Origin: Lentzea aerocolonigenes
Lineage (GTDB): Bacteria > Actinomycetota > Actinomycetes > Mycobacteriales > Pseudonocardiaceae
Assembly: GCF_000974445.1 (NCBI RefSeq)
Contig: NZ_BBOJ01000002.1
Coordinates: forward strand, 310,001-374,000
Reading direction: 5' to 3'
DNA length: 64,000 bases
Positions 33,001 to 46,100 of the stretch are shown in pieces. The position numbers and the translations under genes are program-made. Every line of letters begins with the position of its first letter. Position 1 is the stretch's first letter. The notes under the pieces are model-generated. The model had not been told where the DNA came from and did no database searches. It worked only from the letters and a program-made list of their open reading frames with translations.

Positions 33001-36000
33001 TCCGCCGAACGCGGCCGGATCGGCTCCAGAACCTCAGCCAGCTCCGCCTCGATAGCCTCCACATGTGCGGAGTGCGAGGCGTAGTCGACCGGGATCATCC
33101 TCGCCTTGACCCCACCCGCCACCAGATCATCCCGCAACGCCTGCAGGGCCTCGATGTCACCCGACACGACCGTCGACAACGGACCGTTCACCGCCGCAAT
33201 CGACAACCCCTCACGCAACTCCACGTCCACCGCCGCCAACGGCACCGACAACATGCCACCCAAACCCGACAACGCGACAATCGCCCTGCTGCGCAACGCA
33301 ACCACCCGCGCCGCATCCTCCAGCGACAACGCACCCGCCACATACGCCGCCGCGATCTCACCCTGCGAATGACCCACCACCGCAGCAGGTTCCACACCCA
33401 GAGACCGCCACAACGCAGCCAGCGAAACATTCACCGCCCACAAAACCGGCTGAACCACGTCGACCCGATCCAGCTCACCGTCGACAACATCCAGCAACGA
33501 CCAGCCGGTGAACGGCTCCAACGCCTCATCACATGCCGCCATCGACCTCGCGAACACAGCCGACGAGTCGATCAACCCCTTGGCCATGCCGATCCACTGC
33601 GAACCCTGACCGGGAAACACGAAGACTGCCTTGCGCTCGGATGCGGCCTCTCCGGTCGCCACCTCGACGCCATCGAGCAACACAGCCCGGTGGTCGAACA
33701 ACGACCGCGACGACACCAACGAAAACCCGACATCCACCGGATCCGACCCAGCCACACGACCGTCAGCCCGCACCTGGTCGATCTGAGCGCACAGCGAAGC
33801 CGAGGTCCTCGCCGAAAAAATCCACGGAACCCCCACAGGGGGGACCGAAGCCCCCACTCCAAGCGTATCGCCGGGGTCCGACAATTCCGGCCGCTCCGGC
33901 AGCACCGTGACAGCCGGAGCCTGCTCCAGAATCACATGCGAATTGGTCCCACTCACACCGAACGACGACACAGCCGCCCGCCGCGGCCGATCCACCGACG
34001 GCCACTCCCGCGTCTCGGTCAACAACTCGACCGCACCAGCCGACCAATCCACATACGGCGACGGCTCGTCAACATGCAGGGTCCGAGGCAGCACCCCGTG
34101 CCGCAACGCCTCCACCATCTTGATCACGCCGGCCACACCCGCAGCAGCCTGCGTGTGCCCGATGTTCGACTTCAACGACCCCAACCACAACGGCGACGAA
34201 CGATCCTGCCCATAAGTCGCCAGCAACGCCTCAGCCTCAATCGGATCACCCAACCGAGTACCCGTGCCATGCGCCTCAACAGCATCAACATCCGAAGTGG
34301 ACAAACCAGCCGACGCCAACGCAGCCCGAATCACCCGCTGCTGCGACGGACCATTCGGCGCCGTCAACCCGTTCGACGCACCATCCTGATTCACCGCCGA
34401 CCCACGCACCACAGCCAACACCGGATGCCCATTGCGCACAGCATCAGAAAGCCGCTCCACCAACAACAACCCGGCACCCTCACCCCACCCAGTGCCATCA
34501 GCAGCCGCAGCAAACGACTTGCACCGACCATCAACAGCCAACCCCCGCTGCCGCGAGAACTCCACGAACGCACGTGGTGTCGACATCAGCGTCACGCCGC
34601 CCGCGAGCGCCATCGTGCACTCGCCGGTCCGGAGCGCCTGGATCGCCAGATGCAGCGCGACCAACGAGGACGAGCACGCCGTGTCGACGGACACCGCAGG
34701 ACCGGTCAGTCCGAACTGGTAGGAAACGCGGCCGGACACGACGCTCGCGGCGTTCCCGGTGACGAGGTACCCCTCGATCCCGGACGCGGACTGCGCGGAG
34801 ACCGTGGCGTAGTCCTGCCCGTTGCCACCGGCGAACACACCGATCTGGCTGCCGCGCACGGAGATCGGGTCGATGCCGGCCCGTTCGAACGCCTCCCACG
34901 CGACCTCCAGCAACACCCGCTGCTGCGGATCCATCGCCAACGCCTCACGCGGCGAGATCCCGAAGAACGCCGGGTCGAACGAAGCGATTCCGTCGACGAA
35001 CCCGCCCTCGCGCACATAGCTGTGCCCCTGAGCGTCCGGGTCGGGGTCGTACAGCCCCTCGACGTCCCAGCCGCGATCGGTGGGGAATCCCGTCAGCGCG
35101 TCGGTCCCGGTCTCCAGGAGCCGCCACAGGTCCTCCGGCGACCGCACGCCACCGGGGAACCGGCAGGCCATGCCGACGATCGCGATCGGCTCGTTCGAGG
35201 CTGAGGCCGAGACACCGGCGGGGACGACCGCGGCGGCCTGACCGCCAGAGCTCTCCCGCAGGTAGGCGGCGAGCAGCAGGGGCGTGGGGTGGTCGAAGAT
35301 CAAGCCGGCGGGCAGCGACAACCCGGTCGCGGTCCTCAGCCGGTTGCGCAGCTCCACCGCGGTCAACGAGTCGAACCCCAGCTCGTTGAACGCGAGCGAG
35401 GGATCCACCGCGTCCGCACCGGAATGCCCGAGCACCGCGGCGACCTCGGTGCGCACCAGCTCCACGAGGTCGCGCTCGGACAGCCCGGCCGGCGTGGCGC
35501 CGGACGCCTGCCTGCGCACGACGCCGCCGACGAGTCCGCGCAGCACTGCCGGCACCAGGTCGGCCTGCTCGCGCAGCACGCGCACGTCCAGTCCGGCGGG
35601 CACGACGACGGCGCTGTCGCGGCCGAGTGCGGTGTCGAACAGCTCCATGCCCTCGGCGTCGGACAACGGCCGGATGCCCGCCCGGGCCAGGCGCCGGAAG
35701 TCCCTGTCCGTCAGGCCGTTCGTGATGCCGCCGGACGAACCCCACAGCCCCCAGGCCATCGACACGGCGGGCAGTCCGGTCGCGCGCCGGTGCCGGGCGA
35801 GCGCGTCCAGGTAGGAGTTGGCGGCGGCGTAGCCTGCCTGCCCGGCCGTGCCGAGCACACCGGCGAGCGAGGAGAACAGGACGAACGCCTTGAGCGGCAG
35901 GTCTTTCGTCAGCTCGTGCAAGTGCCGTGCGCCCAAGGCCTTGGGTGCCAGCACCGCGTCGATCTGCTCGGCGGTGAGGTCGGTGGCGACACCGTCGGCC

Positions 36001-39000
36001 ACGACGCCCGCGGTGTGCACGACGGCCGTCAGCGGGTGATCCTCGGGTACCGATGCGATCAGCGCGGCGAGCGCCTCGCGGTCGGTCACGTCACAGGCGG
36101 CGATCGTGACCCGCGCGCCACGCCCGGTGAGGTCGGCGCGCAGCTCCTCCGCGCCCGGCGCGGCCTGGCCACGCCTGCTCACCAGCAGGAGGCTGCGGAT
36201 GTCGCGTTCCTCCACGAGGTGCCGCGCCAGCAGCGCGCCCAGCCCGCCCGTGCCGCCGGTGATCAGCACCGTGCCGCGCGAGCACCAGGAAACCCGCTCC
36301 GCGTCCACGGCACGTGCCCGGACCAGCCGGGGTGCGTGCACCTCGCCCTCGCGGATGACCAGCTCGGGCTCACCGGACGCCACGGCGGCCGCGAGCACCT
36401 GACGTGATCGCGGGTCGTCGTCGCTGTCGACCAGCACGATCCGGCCCGTGCTCTCGGTCCGCGCGGATCGCAGGAACCCGAAACCGGCCGCGGTCTCCAG
36501 GTCGTTTCGAGCCACCACGACGAGCGGTTCGTCGTCGCTGAGCCGCGTGCGGACGAGTTCCTGGGCCTGCCGCACACTTTCGACGAGCCCACCGGGCAAC
36601 GCGACCGGCACGACCGCGGGCGCGTGGCCCGCGACCGCCACCGGCACGAGGTCCAGTTCGAACAGCGCCTCGGAACGACCGGCGCGCACCAGGTCGTCCG
36701 ACGCCGGCCGCAGCTCGACCGACTCGACCGTCGCCACCGGGGAACCCGTGCCGTCGACCAGGAACATCGACACCGCGTTGGGCTTGATGAGCGACAACCG
36801 CACGCGCAACGCCGACGCGGCGGACGCGTGCACGGCCACGCCGGACCACACGTACGGCAGCACCATCGGCCCCGCGTCGGTGACCACACCGGGCAGCAAC
36901 GGGTGCAGCGCGGCGTCCAGCAGAGCCGGGTGCAACGTGAAGGCTTCCCTGCCCGCCCGCAGCGCCTCCGGCAGCTCCACCTCGGCGAAGATCTCCGACT
37001 CGTGCCGCCACATCCGCCGCAGTCCGTGGAACGCGGGCCCGTAGTCGTACCCGAGTGCGGCCAGTCGTTCGTAGACGCCGTCGACGTCGAGCTCCAGCGC
37101 GTCAGCGGGCGGCCACTGCGTCAAGGTCTCCTGCACCGAGACAGAGCCGGGCGCCAGCAAACCGCTGGCGTGCAACGTCCACGCCTCCTCGCCGTTCAAC
37201 CGCCCGTGCAACGCCAACGGCCTGTTCCCGGCCTCGTTGGCGCTGCCGACCGTCAGCTGGATCTCGACAGACCCGTCAGCGGGCAACACCAGTGGCACGG
37301 CGGAGAACAGCTCGTCGACCCGCCCGCACCCGGCGCGGTCCGCGGCGGCGAGGGCGAGCTCGACCAGTGCGGCCTCGGGCAGCACCGTGGACCCCAGCAC
37401 CGAACAGTCGGCCAGCCACGGCTGGGCCCGCACCGACAGCCGCCCGGTCAGCACGAGCCCGTCACCGTCGGCCAGTTCGACGGCCGCTCCCAGCAACGGG
37501 TGATCCGCGTCGGCGAGCCCGGCCGCGGTCAAGTCACCGATCGGCGTGGCACCCTCGAGCCAGAACCGTTGCCGCTGGAACGCGTACGTGGGCAGATCGA
37601 CCCGCCGGCCACCGGTGAGGAACGGCAGCCAGTCGACTGCCACGCCCCGCACGAACACGCCCGCCAGCGCCGACAACACCGTCTGAGGCTCGGGCTTGTC
37701 GCCGCGCAACGACGACACCGCGACCGCGCCCTCGACACACTCAGTGATCATCGGCGTCAGCACGGCATTCGGCCCGAGCTCCAGAAACGTCGTGACACCG
37801 TCCGCCTCGAAAGCCCTGACGGTGTCGAGGAACCGCACGGGTTCGCGCACGTGCCGCACCCAATACTCCGGATCCGTCACGTCGCCGTGCATGGTGATCC
37901 GCGGCTCGTGGAAAGCAAGCCCTTCCACGACCTTGCGGAACTCGTCGAGCATCGGATCCATCAACGGCGAGTGGAACGCGTGCGACACCCTCAACCGCTT
38001 CGCCCGCTCGAACCTCGCCGCGACAGCGACGACCGCCTCCTCCTCGCCAGAGATGACGACTGAACGCGGCCCGTTCACCGCCGCGATCGCCACACCACCG
38101 GACAAGTGCGGCAGCACCTCGTCCTCGCTCGCGACCAACGACACCATCGCCCCACCACGCGGCAACGCCTGCATCAACGACGCACGCGCCGACACCAAGA
38201 CACACGCATCCCGCAGCGACAACACACCCGCCACATGCGCAGCCGCAATCTCACCGATCGAATGCCCACCCACGAACTCCGGCCGCACACCCCACGACTC
38301 GAACAACCGGAACAACGCCACCTCAACCGCAAAAATCGCCGGCTGAGCAAACCCGGTCTCATCCACCGCCAACTCAGGCAACGTCAGATGAGCCAGAACC
38401 TCGTCGTAAGCCCGCCGGAACACCGGGAAAGCAGCACACAGCTGCTCCCCCATGCCCACCCGCTGCGACCCCTGCCCGGTGAACACCACACCCAGGCGCC
38501 CGTCGGACACCCGGCCGTTCGCGACCTCGACACCGTCCAGCAACACAGCCCGGTGCTCGAACAGCGAACGTGTGGCCGCCAGCGAAAGACCGACGTCCAC
38601 CGGGTCCTCGTCCGTCAGCTCCGCGATCCGCTCCACCTGAGCCCGCAACGCGGCAGGACTCCGCCCCGACACCACCCACGGAACCCCCACCGAGGGCTCC
38701 TCCGGTGACTCCGGCAGTTCCGTTTCGGCCGAAGCCGGTGCCTGCTCCAGGACGACGTGCGCGTTGGTCCCGCTGACCCCGAACCCGGACACCGCCGCAC
38801 GCCGAGGCCGATCGACCTCGGGCCAGTTCCGCTGCGAGGAGAGCAGTGACACCGCGCCCGCCGACCAGTCCACGTGCGGCGAGGGTTCGGACACATGCAG
38901 CGTTCGCGGCATGACACCGTTTCGCAGGGCCATCACCATCTTGATCACACCGGCGACGCCGGCGGCGTGCTGGGTGTGCCCGATGTTCGACTTGACCGAG

Positions 39001-40085
39001 CCGAGCCACAAAGGCTCTGACCGGTCCTGCCCGTAGGTCGCCAGCAAGGCCTCGGCCTCGATCGGGTCACCCAGCCGAGTACCGGTGCCGTGCGCCTCGA
39101 CGACATCGACGTCCGAAGTGGACAGTCCAGCGGAGGCCAGGGCCGACCGGATCACTCGCTGCTGGGCTCGCCCGTTGGGCGCGGTCAACCCGTTCGAGGC
39201 GCCGTCGGAGTTCACCGCCGACCCGCGCACGACGGCGAGCACCTGCCGCCCGTTGCGCTCCGCGTCGGACAACCGTTCCAACACCAGCAACCCGACGCCG
39301 TCACCGAACCCGGTGCCGTCGGCCGCCGCGGAGAACGCCTTGCACCGGGCGTCCGCGGCGAGCCCGTTCTGCCGGGCGAACTCCGCGAACACGGCGGGCG
39401 ACGACATGACCGTCACCCCACCGGCCAGAGCCAACGACGTCTCACCGGACCGCAGCGACTGCACCGCGAGATGCAGGGCCACCAACGACGACGAGCAGGC
39501 CGTGTCGACGGTCACCGCGGGGCCGACCAGGCCCAGCTGGTAGGCGACGCGCCCAGACGTCACGCTCAGCGTGGTGCCGGTGAGCAGGTGCCCCTCGACG
39601 GCGTCCGGCGCGTCGGCCACCCGCGGCCCGTACTCCTGGTTGGTGGCGCCGACGAACACGCCGGCGGCGGTGCCGCGCAGCGAGCCGGGCGCGAGGCCGG
39701 CTCGTTCGAACGCCTCCCACGCGACCTCCAGCAGCACCCGCTGCTGCGGGTCCATCGCCAGCGCCTCACGGGGCGAGATGCCGAAGAAGCCCGCGTCGAA
39801 CTCCGCGGCACCGGCGAGGAAACCGCCCTCCCACAACCGGTCCGGAAGGGCGTCGACGTCCCAGCCACGGTCGTCGGGGAACGGCCCGATCGCGTCGCCG
39901 CCGTCCACGACGAGCCGCCACAGGTCCTCCGGCGAGGCGACCCCGCCGGGGAACCGGCACGCCATGCCGACGATCGCGATCGGCTCGCTGCTCTGCTCCT
40001 CCAGCTCCTGCACTCTGCGCCGCGCGTCGCGGGCGTCGGCGATGGCGCGCTTGAGGTACTCGCGGAGCTTGTCTTCGTCTGCCAT
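30093..40085 (-). CDS. type I PKS, modules 3 and 4
   Basis: A 3330-residue bimodular protein with an N-terminal docking helix ([21 protein letters not shown]). Module 3: KS (DTACSSS near 197), AT with GHSIG near 608 and HAFH near 703 (malonyl-type), a DH in which the first catalytic motif reads [10 protein letters not shown] near 894, with Cys for His, while DAALH near 1056 is kept; KR with GGTGGLG near 1276, GVVADG in place of LDD, and GYAAAN near 1418; ACP near 1570. Module 4: KS (near 1805), AT with GHSQG near 2237 and YASH near 2337 (methylmalonyl), DH with [10 protein letters not shown] near 2525 and DGATH near 2678 (intact), KR with LDD and NYAAAN near 3047, ACP near 3215, docking tail. 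Expected output: a hydroxyl from module 3 and a methyl-branched double bond from module 4. Confidence 0.95.
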   Translation of the reverse strand: MADEDKLREYLKRAIADARDARRRVQELEEQSSEPIAIVGMACRFPGGVASPEDLWRLVVDGGDAIGPFPDDRGWDVDALPDRLWEGGFLAGAAEFDAGFFGISPREALAMDPQQRVLLEVAWEAFERAGLAPGSLRGTAAGVFVGATNQEYGPRVADAPDAVEGHLLTGTTLSVTSGRVAYQLGLVGPAVTVDTACSSSLVALHLAVQSLRSGETSLALAGGVTVMSSPAVFAEFARQNGLAADARCKAFSAAADGTGFGDGVGLLVLERLSDAERNGRQVLAVVRGSAVNSDGASNGLTAPNGRAQQRVIRSALASAGLSTSDVDVVEAHGTGTRLGDPIEAEALLATYGQDRSEPLWLGSVKSNIGHTQHAAGVAGVIKMVMALRNGVMPRTLHVSEPSPHVDWSAGAVSLLSSQRNWPEVDRPRRAAVSGFGVSGTNAHVVLEQAPASAETELPESPEEPSVGVPWVVSGRSPAALRAQVERIAELTDEDPVDVGLSLAATRSLFEHRAVLLDGVEVANGRVSDGRLGVVFTGQGSQRVGMGEQLCAAFPVFRRAYDEVLAHLTLPELAVDETGFAQPAIFAVEVALFRLFESWGVRPEFVGGHSIGEIAAAHVAGVLSLRDACVLVSARASLMQALPRGGAMVSLVASEDEVLPHLSGGVAIAAVNGPRSVVISGEEEAVVAVAARFERAKRLRVSHAFHSPLMDPMLDEFRKVVEGLAFHEPRITMHGDVTDPEYWVRHVREPVRFLDTVRAFEADGVTTFLELGPNAVLTPMITECVEGAVAVSSLRGDKPEPQTVLSALAGVFVRGVAVDWLPFLTGGRRVDLPTYAFQRQRFWLEGATPIGDLTAAGLADADHPLLGAAVELADGDGLVLTGRLSVRAQPWLADCSVLGSTVLPEAALVELALAAADRAGCGRVDELFSAVPLVLPADGSVEIQLTVGSANEAGNRPLALHGRLNGEEAWTLHASGLLAPGSVSVQETLTQWPPADALELDVDGVYERLAALGYDYGPAFHGLRRMWRHESEIFAEVELPEALRAGREAFTLHPALLDAALHPLLPGVVTDAGPMVLPYVWSGVAVHASAASALRVRLSLIKPNAVSMFLVDGTGSPVATVESVELRPASDDLVRAGRSEALFELDLVPVAVAGHAPAVVPVALPGGLVESVRQAQELVRTRLSDDEPLVVVARNDLETAAGFGFLRSARTESTGRIVLVDSDDDPRSRQVLAAAVASGEPELVIREGEVHAPRLVRARAVDAERVSWCSRGTVLITGGTGGLGALLARHLVEERDIRSLLLVSRRGQAAPGAEELRADLTGRGARVTIAACDVTDREALAALIASVPEDHPLTAVVHTAGVVADGVATDLTAEQIDAVLAPKALGARHLHELTKDLPLKAFVLFSSLAGVLGTAGQAGYAAANSYLDALARHRRATGLPAVSMAWGLWGSSGGITNGLTDRDFRRLARAGIRPLSDAEGMELFDTALGRDSAVVVPAGLDVRVLREQADLVPAVLRGLVGGVVRRQASGATPAGLSERDLVELVRTEVAAVLGHSGADAVDPSLAFNELGFDSLTAVELRNRLRTATGLSLPAGLIFDHPTPLLLAAYLRESSGGQAAAVVPAGVSASASNEPIAIVGMACRFPGGVRSPEDLWRLLETGTDALTGFPTDRGWDVEGLYDPDPDAQGHSYVREGGFVDGIASFDPAFFGISPREALAMDPQQRVLLEVAWEAFERAGIDPISVRGSQIGVFAGGNGQDYATVSAQSASGIEGYLVTGNAASVVSGRVSYQFGLTGPAVSVDTACSSSLVALHLAIQALRTGECTMALAGGVTLMSTPRAFVEFSRQRGLAVDGRCKSFAAAADGTGWGEGAGLLLVERLSDAVRNGHPVLAVVRGSAVNQDGASNGLTAPNGPSQQRVIRAALASAGLSTSDVDAVEAHGTGTRLGDPIEAEALLATYGQDRSSPLWLGSLKSNIGHTQAAAGVAGVIKMVEALRHGVLPRTLHVDEPSPYVDWSAGAVELLTETREWPSVDRPRRAAVSSFGVSGTNSHVILEQAPAVTVLPERPELSDPGDTLGVGASVPPVGVPWIFSARTSASLCAQIDQVRADGRVAGSDPVDVGFSLVSSRSLFDHRAVLLDGVEVATGEAASERKAVFVFPGQGSQWIGMAKGLIDSSAVFARSMAACDEALEPFTGWSLLDVVDGELDRVDVVQPVLWAVNVSLAALWRSLGVEPAAVVGHSQGEIAAAYVAGALSLEDAARVVALRSRAIVALSGLGGMLSVPLAAVDVELREGLSIAAVNGPLSTVVSGDIEALQALRDDLVAGGVKARMIPVDYASHSAHVEAIEAELAEVLEPIRPRSAEVPFFSSVTADWLDTVELDAAYWYRNLRQTVRFEDAVRGLVSSGHNVFIECSAHPVLAVGVEETVEATAADGLVLGSLRRDHGGMDTFLTSVAKAFVHGVDVDWKVLFKGAQRVDLPTYPFQRERYWIAPAAAFLDTTVELADDGVVMTGRVSLRTHPWLADHAVMGAVLLPGTAFVELAVQAADRVGCGRVEDLTLEAPLVLPERGAVALQVVVDAERRLTIHSRPDGDEVWTRHATGSLGVEPVQAEDLTVWPPDGAVEVDVDGVYERLVGQGYGYGPAFRGLRRVWHREDEVFAEVALADEARPEFTVHPALLDGATHALLPGVVDHDREPGLPFSWSGVSVHATGATSLRVRISRTGPEQASLTVADGTGAPVATVDSLVSRAMSLDDLRGVGSATRDTVFRVDWVPAPAGGAAAEPHVVEVLTAGGQDVVADVRAVLRRTLEVVQGDAEKVVLVTRNAVSTDGESDVDVRLAAALGLVRSAQTENPGRFVLLDVDTDDFAHLVPAALATGEPQLAARDGELFVPRLARMRAPGGGAPWTSRGKVLVTGGTGVLGSLVARHLVVEHGVRRLVLTSRRGPAAPGAQRLLAELLELGADVDVVACDVTDRAALAELLDGVTAVVHTAGVLDDGVVASMTAEQLSGVLGPKVDAGWHLHELTKDRELDAFVLYSSFAGVLGSAGQGNYAAANAFLDALAQHRRAAGLPAVSVAWGLWADSSEMTGHLNQVDLARMRRSGVLPLSAGDGMALFDAAPGADAALVVGARIDVAALRDSTVPELLKGLVRAPSQRGVAGAGEQSGPTLAQRVAGLSASERERVLIDVVRGEASAVLGHATTASVGNDKQFRDIGFDSLTAVELRNRLNGMTGLRLPTTLVFDHPTPKAVARFLAAELPSHSAADGLLSQLDRLEAGLRAADDADHEAIAERLEKLVLRLREPARVAGAEADIKSASVDQLLDLIDTEFDLS
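33822..33890 (-). repeat. KS-AT linker repeat element, module 4 copy
   Basis: Second copy of the linker element, encoding [19 protein letters not shown]. Its two overlapping G/C-run hairpins and the GGCGATACGCTTGGAGTGGG core match the module 1 and 2 copies almost base for base. Confidence 0.75.
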
Positions 40086-40107
40086 CTCTGTGGTCCCCCA
40101 GGGCCGA

Positions 40108-43100
40108 TCAGCCGAGATCGTCGACGAGGGCGAAGAGCTCCTCGTCGCTCGCGGATTCGAGGTCGTCGTTGGCGCTCGCGCCGCAGATGTCGAGCAGTTC
40201 GCGCAGGCTCGCCGTGATCCGGCCGAGGTCGGCCGTGTCCGCCTGACCTGACCGGAGCACGAGCTTCAGCCGGTCCAGGTCTCCGAGCACGTCACCGGAC
40301 GGCTGCGGCTCGTCCACGGTGATCTGGTCGCGCAGGTGTTCGGCGAGCTCGGCGGGTGTCGGGTAGTCGAAGACAACCGTGGTCGGCAGCCGCAGCCCGG
40401 TGATGCCGCACAGGCGGTTGCGCAGTTCCATCGCGGTGAGCGAGTCGAACCCGAGCTCCTTGAACGCCCGGTCCTTGCCCACCGACGACGTGGCCGCGTG
40501 GCCCAGCACGGCTGCCGCCTCACCGCGCACGACCTCGACCAGCACGCCTTCCCTCTCGGCGACGGGCACGCCGGCCAGCTGCTCGGTGAGCGTGGTGCCG
40601 GTGCGCTCGGCCGCCTTCGCCACGCCGCGTTGCGGCCGGGCACGCACGAGTTCCTTGAACAGCGGCGGAATCTCGCGCAGTGCACCGAGGTCGAGCCTCG
40701 CGGGCACCACCGCGGGTCGTCCGGCCGTGAGCGCGCGGTCGAACAACGCCATGCCCTCGCGCGACGGCATCGGCACGAGACCGGCCTGCGCCATCCGCCG
40801 GACGTCCACTTCGCCGAGATGGGCGGTCATGCCGCTCGACTCGGCCCAGAAACCCCACGCCAGCGACACGGCGGGCAGCCCGGCGGCAACCCGGTGTCTC
40901 GCCAGCGCGTCCAGGTAGGCGTTGGCCGCCGCGTAGTTCGCCTGGCCCGGCGTGCCGAGCACACCGGCGAACGACGAGTAGAGCACGAACGCCGTGAGGT
41001 CCCGGTCCTTCGTCAGCTCGTGCAGATGCCGTGCGGCCTCGGCCTTGGCCCGCCACACCGAGTCGAGCTGATCCGGCGTGAGTGAGCGGACCACACCGTC
41101 GTCCAGCACACCCGCGGTGTGCACGACGGCCGACACCCCGTCCAACGCTTCCGCCAGTGCGTCCCGGTCGGCGACGTCGCACGCGACGAGCTCCACGCGC
41201 GCACCCAGTTCTTCCAGCTCGGCACGCAGTTCGGCCGCACCGGGCGCGTCCGGACCGCGCCTGCTGGTCAGCCGCAGAGCGCGAATCCCGTGCCGCACGA
41301 CGAGATGCCGCGCCACCACCGCACCGAGCGTGCCGGTGCCGCCGGTGACCAGCACCCTCCCGCCGATCTCCGCGGGCACCACGAGCACGATCTTGCCGAT
41401 GTGCTTCGCCTGCGACAGGTACCGGAACGCGTCCGGCGCGCGCCGGACGTCCCAGGTCGTCAGCGGGAGGTGCCGCAGAGCGCCGCTCTCGAACAGGCCG
41501 AGCACCTCGACGAGCATCTCCTGCACCCGGTCCGGACCGGCGTCGAGCAGCTCGAACGCGCGGTACCCGACGCCGTCCGGCATCTGCGCGGCGTCCCGCA
41601 GGTCGGTCTTGCCCATCTCGACGAACCGGCCGCCGCGCGGCAGGAGGTCCAGTGACGCGTCGATGAACTCGCCCGCCAGCGAGTTGAGCACGACATCGAC
41701 ACCACGTCCACCGGTGACCGCGAGGAACTCGTCCCGGAAGCCGACGGTGCGCGAGTTCGCGATGTGGTCGTCAGCGAAACCCATGGCGCGCAACGTGTCC
41801 TGCTTACCAGGGCTGGCGGTGCCGAACACCTCGGCCCCGAGGTGCCGGGCGAGCTGCACCGCGGCCATGCCGACACCACCGGTCGCGGCGTGCACGAGCA
41901 CCGACTGGCCGGCGCTCAGCCCACCGAGATCGACGAGCCCGTAGTAGGCCGTCAGGAACACCACCGGCACCGACGCGGCCTGCGTGAACGTCCAGTCCGC
42001 CGGCATCGGCGCGAGCAGCCGCCGGTCAGCGACCGCCGCAGTCCCGAACCCGCCGTTCAGGAAGCCGAACACCCGGTCACCGACCGCGAGATCGGTGACA
42101 CCGGGACCGACCTCCAGCACCACGCCCGCGCCTTCGCTTCCGGGCAGGGCCAGCGGGTTCGGGTACATGCCGAGCGAGATCAGCACGTCGCGGAAGTTCA
42201 GGCCGGCGGCCCGCACGGCGATCCGGACCTGCCCCTCGCCCAGCTCGTCCGCCACCTCGGGACACGGTGCGAGCACGAGGTTGTCGATCGTGCCGCGCTC
42301 AGTCAGCGCGAGCCGCCACTCACGCGCACCGGCAGGCGGCGTCAAGGTCTCCCCCGCCGTCGTCCGCACCAGCCGCGGCACGAACACCGTCGTGCCCCGG
42401 ACCGCGAGCTGCGGCTCACCGGTGGCCACGGCGAACGGCACCGCGTCGTCCGCGGTGCTGTCCACGAGCACGAACCGCCCGGGATGCTCGGTCTGCGCGG
42501 TCCGCACCAGTCCCCACACCGCCGCGCCCGCGAGGTCCACATCGGACTCACCGGCGACCGCGACGGCGTTGCGGGTCACCACGACGAGCTTCGACTCCTC
42601 GTCGCGCAACGTCTCCTGCACCAACCGCAACGCGCGCTTCGTCGCCTCGAGAACGTCCTCGTGCCCGAAGAACGCGACCGGGTGGTCGTCCGCACCTTCG
42701 CCCGGCGGCACCTCGATCCACTCGACGTGGAACAACGAGTCGTCCCGCACCCCGAGCTCGCCGGTCAGCTCGCGCAACGCCAGTTCCTCGACCGCGGCCA
42801 CCGGCGCACCGGAGCCATCGGCGATCGTGAGCGCCACGGTGTTGTCGCCCGTCAACGACAACCGCACCCGCAACGACGTGGCACCGGTCGCGTGCACGCT
42901 CACGCCGTTCCAGGAGAACGGCAGCACCAGCGGCGCGTCGTCGTCGAGCAACAACGCGTGCAGCGCCGCGTCGAGCGCCGCGGGGTGGACCGTGAACCCG
43001 CCGGCCTCGATCGGCAGTTCGACCTCGGCGAACAGATCGTCGCCGCGCCGCCACACGCGTGCGAGACCCCGGAACGCCGCGCCGTACTCGTAACCGCGCC

Positions 43101-46100
43101 GTGCCACCCGTTCGTAGAGTTCGGTGACGTCCACCTGTGCCGCCCCCGCGGGCGGCCACTCGGCGAGTGGCTCACCGGCCCGCGCGCCCTCCGCGAGCAC
43201 ACCGGTCGCGTGCCGCGTCCAGGACTCCTCGCCCTCGGGCCGCGAGTGGATGCCGATCCGCCGCTCGGCGTCGACGACGACCTGCACCTGCACGGCTTCC
43301 GCGGCGGGCAGCACGAGCGGCGCTTCGAGCGTCAGCTCCTCGACCACGTCGCAGCCGACCTGGTCACCAGCCGTCACGGCCAGCTCGACGAACGCCGTGC
43401 CGGGCAACAGGACCGTGCCCCGCACCGCGTGGTCGGCGAGCCACGGGTGCGTCCGCAGCGAGATCCGCCCGGTCAGCACCACCCCGTCACCGGCGAGCTC
43501 GACCGCCGCGCGGAGCAACGGGTGCTCGGTCGCGGTGAGCCCCACCGACGACACGTCGCCGAACCCGGCAGCCGGAGTCAGCCAGAACCTCTCGTGCTGG
43601 AACGGGTACGTCGGCAGGTCGACCCTCTTCGCTCCCTTGAACAGCACCTTCCAGTCCACGTCGACACCGCGCACGAACGCCTTGGCGACTGAGGTCAGGA
43701 ACGTGTCCATACCACCGTGGTCACGCCGCAACGACCCGAGAACGAGCGCGTCCGCCGCCGTGGCCTCGACGGTTTCCTCGACACCGACCGTCAGCACCGG
43801 GTGCGCACTGCACTCGATGAACACGTTGTGGCCGTCCACGATCAGGCCGCGGATCGCGTCCTCGAACCGCACGGTCTGCCGCAGGTTCCGGTACCAGTAC
43901 GCGGCGTCGAGTTCCTCGGTGTCGATCCATCCGGCGGTGACCGAGGAGAAGAAGGGCACGGTTGGGGTCGTCGGCCGGATCGGTCCGAGCACGTCGGCGA
44001 GTTCCGCCTCGATCGCCTCCACGTGCGCGGAGTGCGAGGCGTAGTCGACCGGGATCATCCTCGCCTTGACCCCACCGGCCACCAGGTCATCGCGCAACGC
44101 CGTCAGGGCCTCGATGTCACCCGAGACGACCGTCGACAACGGGCCATTCACCGCCGCGATCGACAACCCCTCACGCAGCTCTACCTCGGCCGCCGCCAAC
44201 GGCACCGACAACATGCCACCCAAACCCGACAAAGCGACAATCGCCTTACTGCGCAACGCAACCACCCGCGCGGCATCCTCCAGCGACAACGCACCCGCCA
44301 CGAACGCCGCCGCGATCTCGCCCTGCGAGTGACCCACCACCGCGGCAGGCTCAACCCCGAGCGAACGCCACAACGCCGCGAGCGAAACGTTCACCGCCCA
44401 CAGGACCGGCTGAACCACGTCGACCCGGTCCAGCTCACCGTCCACAACATCCAGCAACGACCAGCCCGTGAACGGCTCCAACGCCTTGTCACACAACGCC
44501 ATCGACTCAGCGAACGCAGGCGCGCTCTCCAGCAACTCCCTGGCCATGCCGATCCACTGCGAACCCTGACCGGGGAACACGAAGACTGCCTTGCGCTCGG
44601 ATGCGGCCAGTCCGGTCGCCACCTCGACGCCATCGAGCAACACAGCCCTGTGCTCGAACAACGACCGCGACGACACCAACGAAAACCCGACATCCACCGG
44701 ATCCGACCCGGCCACACGGCCATCCGCCGACAGCTGGTCGATCTGAGCGCGCAGCGCCGCTGGGGTCCCCCCGGAAACAACCCACGGGACCCCCACAGGG
44801 GGGACGGAAGCCCCCACTCCAAGCGTATCGCCGAGGTCTGACAATTCCGGCCGCTCCGGCAGCACCGGAGCCTGCTCCAGCACCACGTGAGCGTTCGTGC
44901 CGCTCACACCGAACGACGAGACGGCAGCCCGCCGCGGCCGATCCACCGACGGCCACTCCCGCGCCTCCGTGAGCAACTCGACCGCACCAGCCGACCAATC
45001 CACATACGGCGACGGCGCGTCGACGTGCAAGGTGCGTGGCAACACGCCGTGGCGCATCGCCTGCACCATCTTGATCACGCCGGCCACACCCGCAGCAGCC
45101 TGCGTGTGCCCGATGTTCGACTTCAACGACCCCAACCACAACGGCGACGAACGATCCTGCCCATACGTCGCCAGCAACGCCTCAGCCTCAATCGGATCAC
45201 CCAACCGAGTACCCGTGCCATGCGCCTCAACAGCATCGACATCCGCGCCCGACAACCCAGCCGACGCCAACGCAGCCCGAATCACCCGCTGCTGCGACGG
45301 CCCGCTGGGAGCGGTGAGCCCGTTCGAGGCACCGTCCTGGTTCACCGCCGACCCGCGCACGACGGCGAGCACCGGATGCCCGTTCCGCACAGCATCAGAA
45401 AGCCGCTCCACCAACAACAACCCGGCACCCTCACCCCACCCAGTGCCATCAGCAGCCGCAGCAAACGACTTGCACCGACCATCAACAGCCAACCCCCGCT
45501 GCCGTGAGAACTCCACGAACGTGCCGGGCGTGGCCATGATCGCCACACCACCGGCCAACGCCATGTCGCACTCACCGGACCGCAGTGCCTGCACTGCGAG
45601 GTTGAGCGCCACCAACGACGACGAGCACGCCGTGTCCACGGTGACAGCGGGACCGACCAGCCCGAAGGTGTACGAGAGGCGCCCGGACACCACGCTGCCC
45701 GCACTACCGGTCAGCAGAGTGCCTTCGAGCTCAGCGGGAACGTGCCGCAGCGGAGGCGCGTAGTCGTGGTACATCGACCCCGTGAACACACCGGTCCTGC
45801 TGCCTCGCATCGAGGCGGGGTCGATGCCGGCCCGTTCGAACGCCTCCCACGCGACCTCCAGCAACACCCGCTGCTGCGGATCCATCGCCAACGCCTCACG
45901 CGGCGAGATCCCGAAGAACGCCGGGTCGAACTCGTCGGCGTCGTACAGGAAGGCACCGGAACGGGTGTAGGTCTTGCCGATCCGTTCGGGGTCCGGGTCG
46001 TACAGGTCGTCGGCCCAGCCCCGGTTCTGCGGGAACTCGCCGACCGCGTCGACGCCGTCGGCCACCAGCTGCCAGAGGTCCTCCGGCGACCGCACGCCGC

